Source: Solirubrobacterales bacterium (GTDB taxonomy: Bacteria > Actinomycetota > Thermoleophilia > Solirubrobacterales > 70-9). Taken from it: a stretch of 64,000 nucleotides of DNA. The notes under the pieces are model-generated. The model worked only from the letters and a program-made list of their open reading frames with translations, was not told the origin of the DNA and did not search any database. Shown piece after piece: positions 33,948 to 42,069 of this stretch; the stretch's first letter is position 1; each line of letters opens with the position of its first letter. The position numbers were made by a program, and so were the translations under genes. Location: NCBI GenBank assembly GCA_025936755.1, contig JAICSS010000013.1:1-64000 (forward strand), in the 5' to 3' direction.

Positions 33948-34588
33948 CGCGTAGCCAGCACCGTTCCCACGCCGGGGAATCCAAGGCGCTCCTTGACGGC
34001 CTCGGTGAGGTCGTAGTCGCGTCCGGCAACGTACGGGCCGCGGTCGATCACCGGCACGGTCACCGTGCGGCCGTGGTAGCGCAGCTTCACCTTCGTCCCG
34101 CACGGCAGCGTCTTGTTGGCCACGCCCATCGTCCCCGGCAGCAGGGTGCCGCCGCAGGCGACGCCGCTGCCGTAGAGGCCGGGCCCGTAGTAGGAGGCGC
34201 CGGCGAGGCGGTAGGAGGTCAGCTTGCGCGGCGCGCTGCGGGAGGACCGGATCCGCCGGTCGTGAACGCCGTAGGCGCGTATCGCGTAGGTGCCGGTCCG
34301 CCCGGGTGCCCAGCGCAGCGCGAAGGTCCCGTTCGCCTTCGTGGTCACCGCGCGGGCGCCGCCCTCGGGGCCGCGGAAGACCAGCTTCACCCGGCGCCGG
34401 CCGCCCGGCCGCACCTTGCCGCGCACCGCCAGCCCGTTCCCCTTCAGCACCGAGTGCGTCGAGAGGTGCAGGGCGACGTGGGACCGCAATCGCTCGCGAT
34501 CGGCGTGCCGCTCGCTCTGCGCCGCCGCGGGGGCCAGGCCGATCGTCAGCGCGGTGGCAGCCGCCACCGCGGGCATCAGGTAACGCAT
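33944..34588 (-). CDS. secreted RlpA-like double-psi beta-barrel protein
   Basis: 214 residues. Signal peptide (1-23, ending APAAAQ), an Ig-like or beta-sandwich middle domain (about 35-125) and a C-terminal RlpA-like DPBB domain (about 128-214) with ASYYGPG, SGVACGGTL, LPCGTKVKL and VIDRGPYVAGRDYDLT. RlpA-like domains in actinobacteria often belong to secreted cell-wall hydrolases. A leader with resemblance to the ydaO c-di-AMP riboswitch lies directly upstream, as is known for other actinobacterial wall-remodelling genes. Confidence 0.85.
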   Translation of the reverse strand: MRYLMPAVAAATALTIGLAPAAAQSERHADRERLRSHVALHLSTHSVLKGNGLAVRGKVRPGGRRRVKLVFRGPEGGARAVTTKANGTFALRWAPGRTGTYAIRAYGVHDRRIRSSRSAPRKLTSYRLAGASYYGPGLYGSGVACGGTLLPGTMGVANKTLPCGTKVKLRYHGRTVTVPVIDRGPYVAGRDYDLTEAVKERLGFPGVGTVLATR

Positions 34589-34604
34589 CTGTGTCGCTCT
34601 CTTT

Positions 34605-34672
34605 CTGCTGCCTAGCTGGTTCGCTGACCCTGCGCTCAGAGGCGAGGGGACTCGGCAGGTCGTTTCGAAGAG
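34605..34672 (-). promoter_or_regulatory. leader resembling part of a ydaO/c-di-AMP riboswitch
   Basis: On the minus strand the leader has CTGCCGAGTCC (34651-34661) and, 18 bases further on, GTCAGCGAACCAGCTAGGC (34610-34628). These resemble the conserved 5' CCUGCCaAAUCC and 3' GuCAGCUAACCucGUAGGC blocks of the ydaO class as I recall it. CTGCC and GGCAG can pair. The central GGGGGAACC and GGUGAA blocks are missing, so this is at most a compact or degenerate version. A TAGCGT -10-like hexamer lies just upstream (34678-34683). Confidence 0.35.
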
Positions 34673-34811
34673 AACACGCTAGGGCGTCTCGCGGAGCGGA
34701 AATGTGAGCGGACGCACACATTCTCCACATGCAACGTAAGCGTCAGATCGGCTTCAGCAAGCGTTATCCAGCGCTTTACCCGGTTTTGGGCGCGTGTGCG
34801 AAGATGAATCC

Positions 34812-36269
34812 GTGACGAAGCCGGAACGCCTCAGCGGACTCGATACCTCCTTCCTCCACCTCGAGCGCTCGGGCGCCCACATGCACGTCGCCTCGACCTC
34901 GATCTTCGAAGGCGCGGCGCCCACCCACGCGGAGTTCCGCGACCACATCGCCTCCCGCCTGCACCTGGTGCCGCGCTTCCGCCAGAAGCTGCGTTTCGTC
35001 CCCTTCACCCAGGGGCGGCCGGTCTGGATCGACGACCCGCACCTCAACCTCGACTACCACGTGCGCCAGACCGCGCTGCCGGCGCCGGGCTCCGACGAGC
35101 AGCTGCGCAACCTGGCGGCGCGGATCTTCTCCCAGCAGCTCGACCGCTCGAAGCCGCTCTGGGAGCTGTGGCTGGTCGAGGGCCTGACCGGGGACCGCTT
35201 CGCGATCATCGGCAAGAGCCACCACGCCCTCGTCGACGGCGTCTCCGGGGTCGACATCACCACCGTCCTCTTCGACCTCGACCCCGAGCCGGCCGGCGCG
35301 CCCGAGAAGGCGCCGCCCTGGCTCGCCAGCCCCGAGCCGACCGACGTGCAGCTGCTGACCGAAGCCTGGAAGGAGCGGCTGACCAGCCCGAAGGAGATCT
35401 ACCGCGGCGTCCGCCACGCCCTGCGCGGCCCGCGCCAGGTGCTGCAGGGCGTCGGCGCCACCTCGAAGATCGTCACCGCCGGGATGTCGGCCCCCGACAC
35501 CCCCTTCAACGTCGAGATCGGCCCGCACCGCCGCTTCCAGATGACCCAGACCGACCTCGACGACCTCAAGCGGGTCAAGGACGCCCACGGCGGCACCGTC
35601 AACGACGTCATCCTCTCGATCGTCGCCGGCGGCATCGGCCGCTACCTGCGCGCCCGCGGCCACGACACGACGGGGCTGGAGCTGCGGGCGATGGTCCCGG
35701 TCAGCGTCCGCGCCGCCGAGGAGCACGGCGCCCTCGGCAACCGGATCTCGGCGATGATGGCGCCGCTGCCGGTCTGGTGCGAGGACCCGGTCGAGCGCCT
35801 GCACCTGACGACCCGGGAGATGGGCGACCTCAAGTCCTCCGGCCAGGCGGTCGGGGCCGAGATACTGACCAAGCTGACCGACTTCGCGCCCTCGACGATC
35901 GCCTCCCAGGCGGCCCGCCTGCAGCCCGCGCAGCGCTTCTTCAACCTGGTCGTCACCAACGTCCCCGGCCCCCAGTTCCCGCTCTACGTGCTCGGGCGCA
36001 AGATGGAGTCGATCTTCCCGATGGTCCCGCTGGCCCGCCGCCAGGCGCTCTGCGTCGGGATCATGTCCTACGACGGCCAGGTCAACTTCGGGCTGATCGG
36101 CGACTACGACGCGATGGCCGACCTCGACAGCTTCGCCCTCGACCTCGAGGCGGCGACCAGAGAGGTGATCGCCACGGCGCCGGCCAGGAAGGCGAAAGCG
36201 AAGAAGCGCAAGGCCGCGGCGGCATCGAGCAACGGCGCCGGCCCGGTCGCCGCCGAGTCCCGCTCGTAA
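34812..36269 (+). CDS. wax ester synthase/diacylglycerol acyltransferase
   Basis: 485 residues of the WS/DGAT family. The N-terminal acyltransferase domain carries the catalytic HHxxxDG in KSHHALVDGVSG (near 138), with LSGLDTSFLHLE at the start and PLWELWLVEGL before it. The C-terminal DUF1298 domain has NVPGPQFPLY. It makes triacylglycerol or wax esters from acyl-CoA for storage. GTG 34812 is chosen; a GTG at 34794 is open too. The tail (about 455-485) is Lys/Ala-rich. It stands alone, with the convergent metalloprotease gene behind it. Confidence 0.92.
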   Translation: MTKPERLSGLDTSFLHLERSGAHMHVASTSIFEGAAPTHAEFRDHIASRLHLVPRFRQKLRFVPFTQGRPVWIDDPHLNLDYHVRQTALPAPGSDEQLRNLAARIFSQQLDRSKPLWELWLVEGLTGDRFAIIGKSHHALVDGVSGVDITTVLFDLDPEPAGAPEKAPPWLASPEPTDVQLLTEAWKERLTSPKEIYRGVRHALRGPRQVLQGVGATSKIVTAGMSAPDTPFNVEIGPHRRFQMTQTDLDDLKRVKDAHGGTVNDVILSIVAGGIGRYLRARGHDTTGLELRAMVPVSVRAAEEHGALGNRISAMMAPLPVWCEDPVERLHLTTREMGDLKSSGQAVGAEILTKLTDFAPSTIASQAARLQPAQRFFNLVVTNVPGPQFPLYVLGRKMESIFPMVPLARRQALCVGIMSYDGQVNFGLIGDYDAMADLDSFALDLEAATREVIATAPARKAKAKKRKAAAASSNGAGPVAAESRS

Positions 36270-36287
36270 TACCCGCCTGCGGCCCCG

Positions 36288-37682
36288 TCAGCGAACCAGC
36301 CCGCCGCTGACTTCGAACGGGACGCCGTCGGTCAGGTAGTTCCAGTCGAGCTTGCCGACGCTGAAGCCGCGGGCGCGGGCGTCGGCGTTGACGATCACGG
36401 CGGTGATCCGCTCGAATCGGCCGGGCCGGCGCAGCCGCACGGTCATCGGGCCGCCGCCGGGCCTGTAGGTGAGGCGGACGACCGGGTGACCGTGACGCTC
36501 GCTGCCGCGGCGGCCGACCAGAGCGACCGCGGCGGCGGTCCCCCGCGGCGCCGAGAGGTGGACGACGACGGCGCGCCCCTTGCGCGCCCGCACCCGCAAT
36601 AGCTGGAAGGTCGTGTGGTTGAGCAGGCGCGTCAGCCCGACGCCGTTCAGGGGCAGGTGTCCCTGGCGCGGCGGGTCCGGGTAGAGGCGGCTCTCGCGGA
36701 AGGACTTGCCGGTGCGCCACTCGGCCACCGCGGCGGCGAAGCGGGAGAAGTCGTGGCTGAAGTCCGAGGGGCCGCCGGCGCGCAGCGCCCGCTGGTAGCT
36801 CGCGACCGAGAAGCCGCCCGGCTTGGCGTCGATCGCCCCCGCCCAGGCCTTGCGGATGATCTCCGGCCCGTAGCGGCGCGCCAGCCACTGGTTCCAGACG
36901 GCGGTCCCGTACTCCTTGATCGAGTTCGCCGTCAGCGGCGTTTCGTAGAGCTTGACCCAGCGGCGGACGTAGCGGAGGTAGTCGTTGATGCCGTTGTAGA
37001 CCTGGTCCTCCATCCAGGTCGCGGTGGCCTCGGCGAACCAGGGGTCCTGGTAGGCGTCGTAGCCGAACTGGAGGATGTGGTTGTACTCGTGGGCGAAGGT
37101 CACCTTGAGGTCGTTCAACGGCTTCGTGCCGGGGAACTCGAAGGCGCTGTAGTCGTTGTCGAGGACGAGGTAGCCGTGCAGGCGCCGCGGGATCCGGTGC
37201 TGCCTCGTCGCCTGGCCGCGGTCGGGAGCCGCGTAGCCGAACAGTTCGCCGCCGATCTGCGAGAGGTAGACGTCGGTCTTGCCGCGGCGGCCGCCCTGGC
37301 GCCCGTCGCTGCGCGGCTCGCGCCAGCCCAGCTTCCCGTTCTCGACCTGGTGCACCCGTTCGGCCACCCGCAGCACCCGCTCGACGTAGTCGGGGACCCC
37401 GTCGCCGTTGCGGTCCTCCGGTTCGGGCGCGTCGAGCCCCTGTTCGACCCAGTGGACGCAGAAGTGGCGGGAGCAGGCCGGCGAGCCCGGCGCCTCCGGG
37501 ACCGAGTAGGCGTTGCGATTGGGGTCGCTGGCGTCGGTCGGCCGCTGGCGCGCTTCGGTCGGGCGCGACTGCGGCAGGATGAACGGCTTCCGCGCCGCCG
37601 CGGCCTGGGCAGGGAGGATCGCGGCGAGGGCCAGGAGCAGCGCCGCCGAGGATCCGACCAGGTGGCGCCGGCGGTTCCGCAT
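36288..37682 (-). CDS. secreted zinc metalloprotease-like protein
   Basis: 464 residues. Signal peptide (1-29). The central domain contains TFAHEYNHILQFG, an HExxH zinc motif, followed by WFAEATATWMED, a suitable third ligand and helper glutamates, as in the MXAN_6640-type putative metalloproteases. An EDRNGDGVPDYVERV segment near 100 is an EF-hand-like calcium loop. The C-terminal 130 residues form a beta-rich domain. It has its own -10 element (TAGGGT, 9 bases upstream). The substrate is unknown. Confidence 0.85.
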   Translation of the reverse strand: MRNRRRHLVGSSAALLLALAAILPAQAAAARKPFILPQSRPTEARQRPTDASDPNRNAYSVPEAPGSPACSRHFCVHWVEQGLDAPEPEDRNGDGVPDYVERVLRVAERVHQVENGKLGWREPRSDGRQGGRRGKTDVYLSQIGGELFGYAAPDRGQATRQHRIPRRLHGYLVLDNDYSAFEFPGTKPLNDLKVTFAHEYNHILQFGYDAYQDPWFAEATATWMEDQVYNGINDYLRYVRRWVKLYETPLTANSIKEYGTAVWNQWLARRYGPEIIRKAWAGAIDAKPGGFSVASYQRALRAGGPSDFSHDFSRFAAAVAEWRTGKSFRESRLYPDPPRQGHLPLNGVGLTRLLNHTTFQLLRVRARKGRAVVVHLSAPRGTAAAVALVGRRGSERHGHPVVRLTYRPGGGPMTVRLRRPGRFERITAVIVNADARARGFSVGKLDWNYLTDGVPFEVSGGLVR

Positions 37683-37691
37683 GCCCCGACA

Positions 37692-37697
37692 ACCCTA
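37692..37697 (-). promoter_or_regulatory. -10 element (TAGGGT) of the metalloprotease gene
   Basis: Minus-strand TAnnnT hexamer ending 9 bases before ATG 37682. Confidence 0.45.
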
Positions 37698-37763
37698 ACG
37701 ACGGCCGAAAGTACCTCCGGCGTCCGGGGCGGGGACTTCGGGTAATAGCCTGCCCGACACCCG

Positions 37764-39416
37764 ATGCGCGTGGCCCTCGCCCAGATCAACCCCACCGTCG
37801 GCGACGTCGACGGCAACGCCGCCAAGGCGGCCGAATGGATCGATCGCGCCCGCGGCGAGGGCGCCGAGCTGGCGATCCTCCCCGAGCTCTGCATCCCCGG
37901 CTACCCGGCCGAGGACCTCTACCTGAAGCGCCACTTCCTGCGGGCGAACCAGCGCGCCGTCGAAGAGCTGGCGCCGTCGGTGTGCGGGATCACGGCGCTG
38001 GTCGGGTTCGCCGAGCCGGTCGCCGATCCCGGGGACCCGCGCCGCGCCCACAACTCGACCGCGGTCCTCGCTGACGGCGCGGTGCAGGCGATCTACCGCA
38101 AGAACCGCCTCCCCAACTACGCGGTCTTCGACGAGCAGCGCTACTTCGTCCCCGGCGCCGAGCCGACCGCGATCGACCTCGGCGAGATGCGGGTCGGGCT
38201 GACGATCTGCGAGGACGTCTGGGTGCCGGGGCCGCCGGCGCAGGCCGAGGCCGAGGCGGGGGCGCGGCTGATCGCCAACCCCTCCGGCTCCCCCTACCAC
38301 CGCGGCAAGGGCCGCGAGCGCGAAGAGATGTTCTGCCGGCGCTCGCGCGACTACGGCGCCTACTTCGCCTTCTGCAACCTCGTCGGCGGCCAGGACGAGC
38401 TCGTCTTCGACGGCCAGAGCCTCATCACCGCCCCCGACGGCAGCGTCGTCGCCCGTGCCGCCCAGTTCGAGGAGGAGCTGCTGCTTTGCGACGTCCCCCA
38501 CTCCGCGCCGGGCCCCCTGGCCGAGCCGCTCGGGGATCTCGACGAGGTCTACGCGGCGCTGACCCTGGGCCTGCGCGACTACGTCGGCAAGAACGGGTTC
38601 AGGCACGTCGGCCTCGCCCTCTCGGGGGGGATCGACTCGGCCCTGGTGGCGACGATCGCCGCCGACGCGGTCGGGCCGGAGCGGCTCACCTGCGTGGTCA
38701 TGCCCTCCCCCCACTCCAGCGCCGAGACCCAGCAGGACGCCCGCGAGATCGCCGCCAACCTCGGCTGCGAGCTGCTCGAGGTCGCGATCGAGCCGATGAT
38801 GGAGAGCTACGAGCGGGCGCTCGGCGGCCACCTCCACGAGCCCGAGGCGGCGGTGCCCCGGGACCCGACCAAACCCTCCGAGCCCGACCTCACCGCCGAG
38901 AACGTGCAGGCGCGGATCCGCGGCAACATGATGATGGCGCTCTCCAACCGCCACGGCTGGCTCGTCCTCACCACCGGCAACAAGAGCGAGATGTCGGTCG
39001 GCTACGCGACCCTCTACGGCGACATGGCCGGCGGCTTCGCGGTGATCAAGGACGTGCCGAAGGGGCTCGTCTACGAGCTGGTGCGGCGGCGCAACGAGCG
39101 CGCCCGTCGCGAGCTGGTGCCGGCGAGCGTGATCGATCGCGCCCCCTCGGCCGAGCTGCGGCCCGACCAGCGCGACGAGGACTCGCTGCCGCCCTACGAC
39201 GTGCTCGACCGGATCCTCGAGTCCTATGTCGAGCGCGACGAGGGCCGCGAGGAGATCATCGCCGCCGGGATGCCGGCCGAGACCGTCGACCAGGTGCTCC
39301 GGCTGGTCGACCGCTCCGAGTACAAGCGCCGCCAGGCGGCGCCGGGGATCCGGATCACGCCGAAGGCCTTCGGCAAGGATCGCCGGCTGCCTATAACCAA
39401 CCGTTTCGGCGGATGA
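37764..39416 (+). CDS. nadE: glutamine-dependent NAD+ synthetase
   Basis: 550 residues. An N-terminal nitrilase-type glutaminase (about 1-260) with Glu in LPELCIPGYPAEDL, Lys in IYRKNRLPNY and Cys in LTICEDVW, then the ammonia-dependent synthetase (about 270-545) with the ATP P-loop LSGGIDSALVA and TTGNKSEMSVGYATLYGDMAGGF. It converts nicotinate adenine dinucleotide to NAD+ using glutamine. ATG 37764; a TAATAG lies 15 bases upstream. It ends next to the convergent thioesterase, with no space between stop codons. Confidence 0.96.
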   Translation: MRVALAQINPTVGDVDGNAAKAAEWIDRARGEGAELAILPELCIPGYPAEDLYLKRHFLRANQRAVEELAPSVCGITALVGFAEPVADPGDPRRAHNSTAVLADGAVQAIYRKNRLPNYAVFDEQRYFVPGAEPTAIDLGEMRVGLTICEDVWVPGPPAQAEAEAGARLIANPSGSPYHRGKGREREEMFCRRSRDYGAYFAFCNLVGGQDELVFDGQSLITAPDGSVVARAAQFEEELLLCDVPHSAPGPLAEPLGDLDEVYAALTLGLRDYVGKNGFRHVGLALSGGIDSALVATIAADAVGPERLTCVVMPSPHSSAETQQDAREIAANLGCELLEVAIEPMMESYERALGGHLHEPEAAVPRDPTKPSEPDLTAENVQARIRGNMMMALSNRHGWLVLTTGNKSEMSVGYATLYGDMAGGFAVIKDVPKGLVYELVRRRNERARRELVPASVIDRAPSAELRPDQRDEDSLPPYDVLDRILESYVERDEGREEIIAAGMPAETVDQVLRLVDRSEYKRRQAAPGIRITPKAFGKDRRLPITNRFGG

Positions 39417-39821
39417 CTAGGCGCCCGGCCGCGGGCGCACTGCGATCGTCATCTGCGCCAGCGCACAGGTCTTTCCCTCGTCGTCGAGGACCTCGGCCTG
39501 CCAGAGCCAGGTGGTGCGGCCGCGGTGGCGGGCCTGGGCGCGCACCTCCACCCCGCCCTCGGTGACCGGGCGGACGAAGCTGACGTTGATCGACTGGCCC
39601 ATCGCCGCCATCCCCCGGTCGTAGACGGCGCCGGCGGTGGCCCGCGAGCAGATGCTCTCGATCAGGGTCGACATCACGCCCCCGTGCATCAGCCCGAACG
39701 GCTGGCGCAGGTCGTCGCGGATCGTCAGTCGCACCCGGGCGTCGTCGGGGTCGTCGTTGAGCCACTCGGTGCCGACCAGCTCGTCGAAATGCGCAGGCTT
39801 AACCTGAGCCTCGTCGTTCAC
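39417..39821 (-). CDS. hotdog-fold acyl-CoA thioesterase (PaaI-type)
   Basis: 134 residues. Single hotdog domain with the PaaI/4HBT signature FGLMHGGVMSTLIES (the HGG motif) and SINVSFVRPVTEGGVEVRAQARHRGR. It hydrolyses acyl- or aryl-CoA thioesters in the cytosol. GTG 39821 gives the normal family size; the frame is open further upstream into the divergent gene. It has 29 bases to the start of the next plus-strand gene. Confidence 0.87.
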   Translation of the reverse strand: MNDEAQVKPAHFDELVGTEWLNDDPDDARVRLTIRDDLRQPFGLMHGGVMSTLIESICSRATAGAVYDRGMAAMGQSINVSFVRPVTEGGVEVRAQARHRGRTTWLWQAEVLDDEGKTCALAQMTIAVRPRPGA

Positions 39822-39850
39822 GCTCCGCACCCTAATAGGCTTCCGTCCCG

Positions 39851-40837
39851 GTGGCGCTGTCCGACGACCAGAAGGCGATCCTGCGCCTGCTCTCCCAGCG
39901 CGGCGAGCAGGGGTACGCGGACCTCTCGGCCCTGATGGGGGTCGACGCGGCCGAGGTCCACCGGCGGGCGAAGAAGGCGGCTGCTGCGCTTGAAGAGGAA
40001 GGCATCCCCGCTCCGGTGATTCCGGATCCTCCTGGCGTTGGTGGAGGTGACGGGGGTTCCCCCTCCGTCGCAAAAGATGGGGAGGCTCCTCCGGGGGAAC
40101 CCCCGTCACCCCAGCCGCAGCCGACTGTCCCGGCGAAACCGACGGAGCCGGTCGCGGCGCTGCCGAAGGGGCCGCCGAAACCGCCGCTGAGAAAGGAGCT
40201 GAAGCTGCTCGAGAACCGGGGGTTGTGGGCGATCCTCGCCGGGGCCGCGATCGTCGTCCTCTTCGTCGTCTTCGTCCTCTCCGGCGGCGGCAATGGCGGC
40301 GGCGACTCGACCACCACCGCGACCACGGCGGCAAGCGGCGGCGCCGTCGCCGCCCTCGAAGCAGCCTCCGAACGGGGCAGCAGGAAAGTGACGAAGGCAT
40401 CGCTGGAAGCGGTCGGCGGCGGCGACGCCACCGGGGTCGCGATCTTCGGCCGGGTGAAAAAAAGCCTCGCCCTGCAGGTCGCCGCCGAAGGGCTCGAACC
40501 GACGGGCAAAGGCGAGTCGTACACGATCTGGCTCGCGGCCTCGCCCGACAAGATGCTGCCGCTGGCCTCGACCAACGAAGTCGGCGAGGACGGCAAGCTC
40601 GCCGCCCAGGTCGAAGCGCCGGTCGAAGTCCTCGCCTACCTCGCCAACGAAACCTTCGGCCAGATCGCGATCACCCGTACCGAGGACTCGCGCCTGGAAG
40701 CCTCTCTGCGAGAGGCGACCAAAAAGAAACAGGCGCCCGCCTACACCGGCGAAGAAGTCCTGCTCGGCGACGTGACCGGCCCGATCGTCGGCGCCGCCAA
40801 GCGGATCGAAGCACAGGGCGGGAGCGGCTCCGAATAG
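39851..40837 (+). CDS. HTH-TM protein with RskA-like extracellular domain
   Basis: 328 residues. A helical N-terminal domain (about 1-45, DDQKAILRLLSQRGEQGYADLSALMGVD) looks like a winged-helix. A Pro/Gly-rich linker follows, then a TM helix (about 135-153) and an outer domain (about 180-325) with ESYTIWLAASPDKMLPLASTNEVG. That outer domain repeats in the next two proteins (SRYAIWIVGDRHDMVNLAAF). The plan of DNA-binding or sigma-binding inside and a sensor outside resembles anti-sigma factors such as RskA, but this is inference. The linker is encoded by an 18-bp inverted repeat. Confidence 0.72.
   Translation: MALSDDQKAILRLLSQRGEQGYADLSALMGVDAAEVHRRAKKAAAALEEEGIPAPVIPDPPGVGGGDGGSPSVAKDGEAPPGEPPSPQPQPTVPAKPTEPVAALPKGPPKPPLRKELKLLENRGLWAILAGAAIVVLFVVFVLSGGGNGGGDSTTTATTAASGGAVAALEAASERGSRKVTKASLEAVGGGDATGVAIFGRVKKSLALQVAAEGLEPTGKGESYTIWLAASPDKMLPLASTNEVGEDGKLAAQVEAPVEVLAYLANETFGQIAITRTEDSRLEASLREATKKKQAPAYTGEEVLLGDVTGPIVGAAKRIEAQGGSGSE
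40046..40110. repeat. hairpin element inside a coding sequence
   Basis: Bases 40046-40063 are a perfect 18-bp inverted repeat of 40093-40110, loop of 29. It encodes the Gly/Pro linker of the membrane protein in frame. Confidence 0.8.
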
Positions 40838-40888
40838 GGCCCGCCTGGTTGCACAAAACTTTCTGCTTAACGTAAGCTCTCTGCTCCG

Positions 40889-41479
40889 ATGAGCAGGATC
40901 TGGCACCCGGGGAGATCGAGATTGAAGGGCTGCCTGGCGGGGGCCCTGGTCTTCGCCGCGCTCGCTGGCGGATGCGGCGGCTCGAACTCCAGCGACGTGA
41001 GCGCGACGGCGACCGAAGCAGCCGAAACGAGGCGGCAGGTCCACCCGGGCGAGACCGAAGCGCTGCTGGAACCCACCGGGGAGAGCTCCGCCCAGGGAAC
41101 GGCTCGATACCAGATCAGGCCCCACAGCACGCCGGTGCTCCACGTGGAAGCGGCAGGGCTGGAACCGGTCTCCGGCAGGAGCCGGTACGCGATCTGGATA
41201 GTGGGCGACCGGCACGACATGGTCAACCTCGCCGCCTTTGAGGCGGGCGAAGACGGGCGCCTGTCGCGGCAGATCGAAACTCCCGAGTCCTACAACTTCG
41301 TCGAAGACGGAAGCAAAACCGAGCTCCTGATCACCAAGGTCGACGACATCGACCAGGTCGGTGAAGGCATCGCCCAAAGCAGCAATCCCTGGGATCCCCC
41401 GCTGATCGGCGAACCCGTCCTCCAGGGGACGTTCGAAGGCCCCTTCGTCGGGTCGGCAGGCGGGGCCGGCGGCGAATGA
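40889..41479 (+). CDS. lipoprotein, RskA-like domain, paralogue 1
   Basis: 196 residues. A lipoprotein signal ends in the lipobox LAGGC (Cys about residue 30). The mature domain has TARYQIRPHSTPVLHVEAAGLEP, SRYAIWIVGDRHDMVNLAAF and SKTELLITKVDDIDQVG. It is clearly related to the following gene and, more distantly, to the outer domain of the preceding HTH-TM protein. Its stop overlaps the next start (ATGA). Likely outer-face sensor or binding protein; function unknown. Confidence 0.8.
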   Translation: MSRIWHPGRSRLKGCLAGALVFAALAGGCGGSNSSDVSATATEAAETRRQVHPGETEALLEPTGESSAQGTARYQIRPHSTPVLHVEAAGLEPVSGRSRYAIWIVGDRHDMVNLAAFEAGEDGRLSRQIETPESYNFVEDGSKTELLITKVDDIDQVGEGIAQSSNPWDPPLIGEPVLQGTFEGPFVGSAGGAGGE

Positions 41480-42057
41480 CGGTGCGGCGGCACCCTCCGG
41501 GGTGGGCGTGCTTGCTCGCATGCGTCGCGATCGCGGCGACGCTCGCCGCCGGGTGCGGCGGGTCGGCCGGCTCGGCGAGCAGCGATGGCAACGGCACGAG
41601 CGAAGCAACGACTGCCCCGGTGAGGAAAACCGGGCCGACGCGGGCCGCCCTGGCTTCCGTCGACGGAAGCGCGGCGACGGGGACGGCACGATTCCTGGTC
41701 AGGCCCCAGGACACGCCGGTCCTCCAGATCGAGGCGGAAGGACTGGAACCGACCCACGGCGCCAGCCGGTACGTGATCTGGATAGCCGGCGACCGGCACG
41801 ACATGGTGAGCGAGGCCGCATTCCCGGTGGGGGCCGACGGTCGCCTCTCCCGGAAGATCGACAACGGCGAGTCCCAAAGCTTCGTCGAGGACGGGACCAA
41901 AACCGAACTTCTCATCACCAAGGTAGGGAAGATCGGAAGCCTCGACCAAAGCCTCTCCCAAAGCAGCGACCCGTGGGACCCTCCGCAGATCGGCAAGCCG
42001 GTACTTAGCGGAAACTTCGAAGGCGCTCTGGTGGGGTCGTCGCCTCCTCACGAATAA
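41476..42057 (+). CDS. lipoprotein, RskA-like domain, paralogue 2
   Basis: 193 residues. Lipobox LAAGC (Cys about residue 27). The same mature domain as its neighbour: TARFLVRPQDTPVLQIEAEGLEP, SRYVIWIAGDRHDMVSEAAF, TKTELLITKVGKIGSLD. Rough alignment by eye gives more than half identical residues over the last 130, pointing to tandem duplication. Ends 12 bases before the convergent FAD-oxidase gene. Confidence 0.8.
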   Translation: MTVRRHPPGWACLLACVAIAATLAAGCGGSAGSASSDGNGTSEATTAPVRKTGPTRAALASVDGSAATGTARFLVRPQDTPVLQIEAEGLEPTHGASRYVIWIAGDRHDMVSEAAFPVGADGRLSRKIDNGESQSFVEDGTKTELLITKVGKIGSLDQSLSQSSDPWDPPQIGKPVLSGNFEGALVGSSPPHE

Positions 42058-42069
42058 CCGCCGCCCCCG

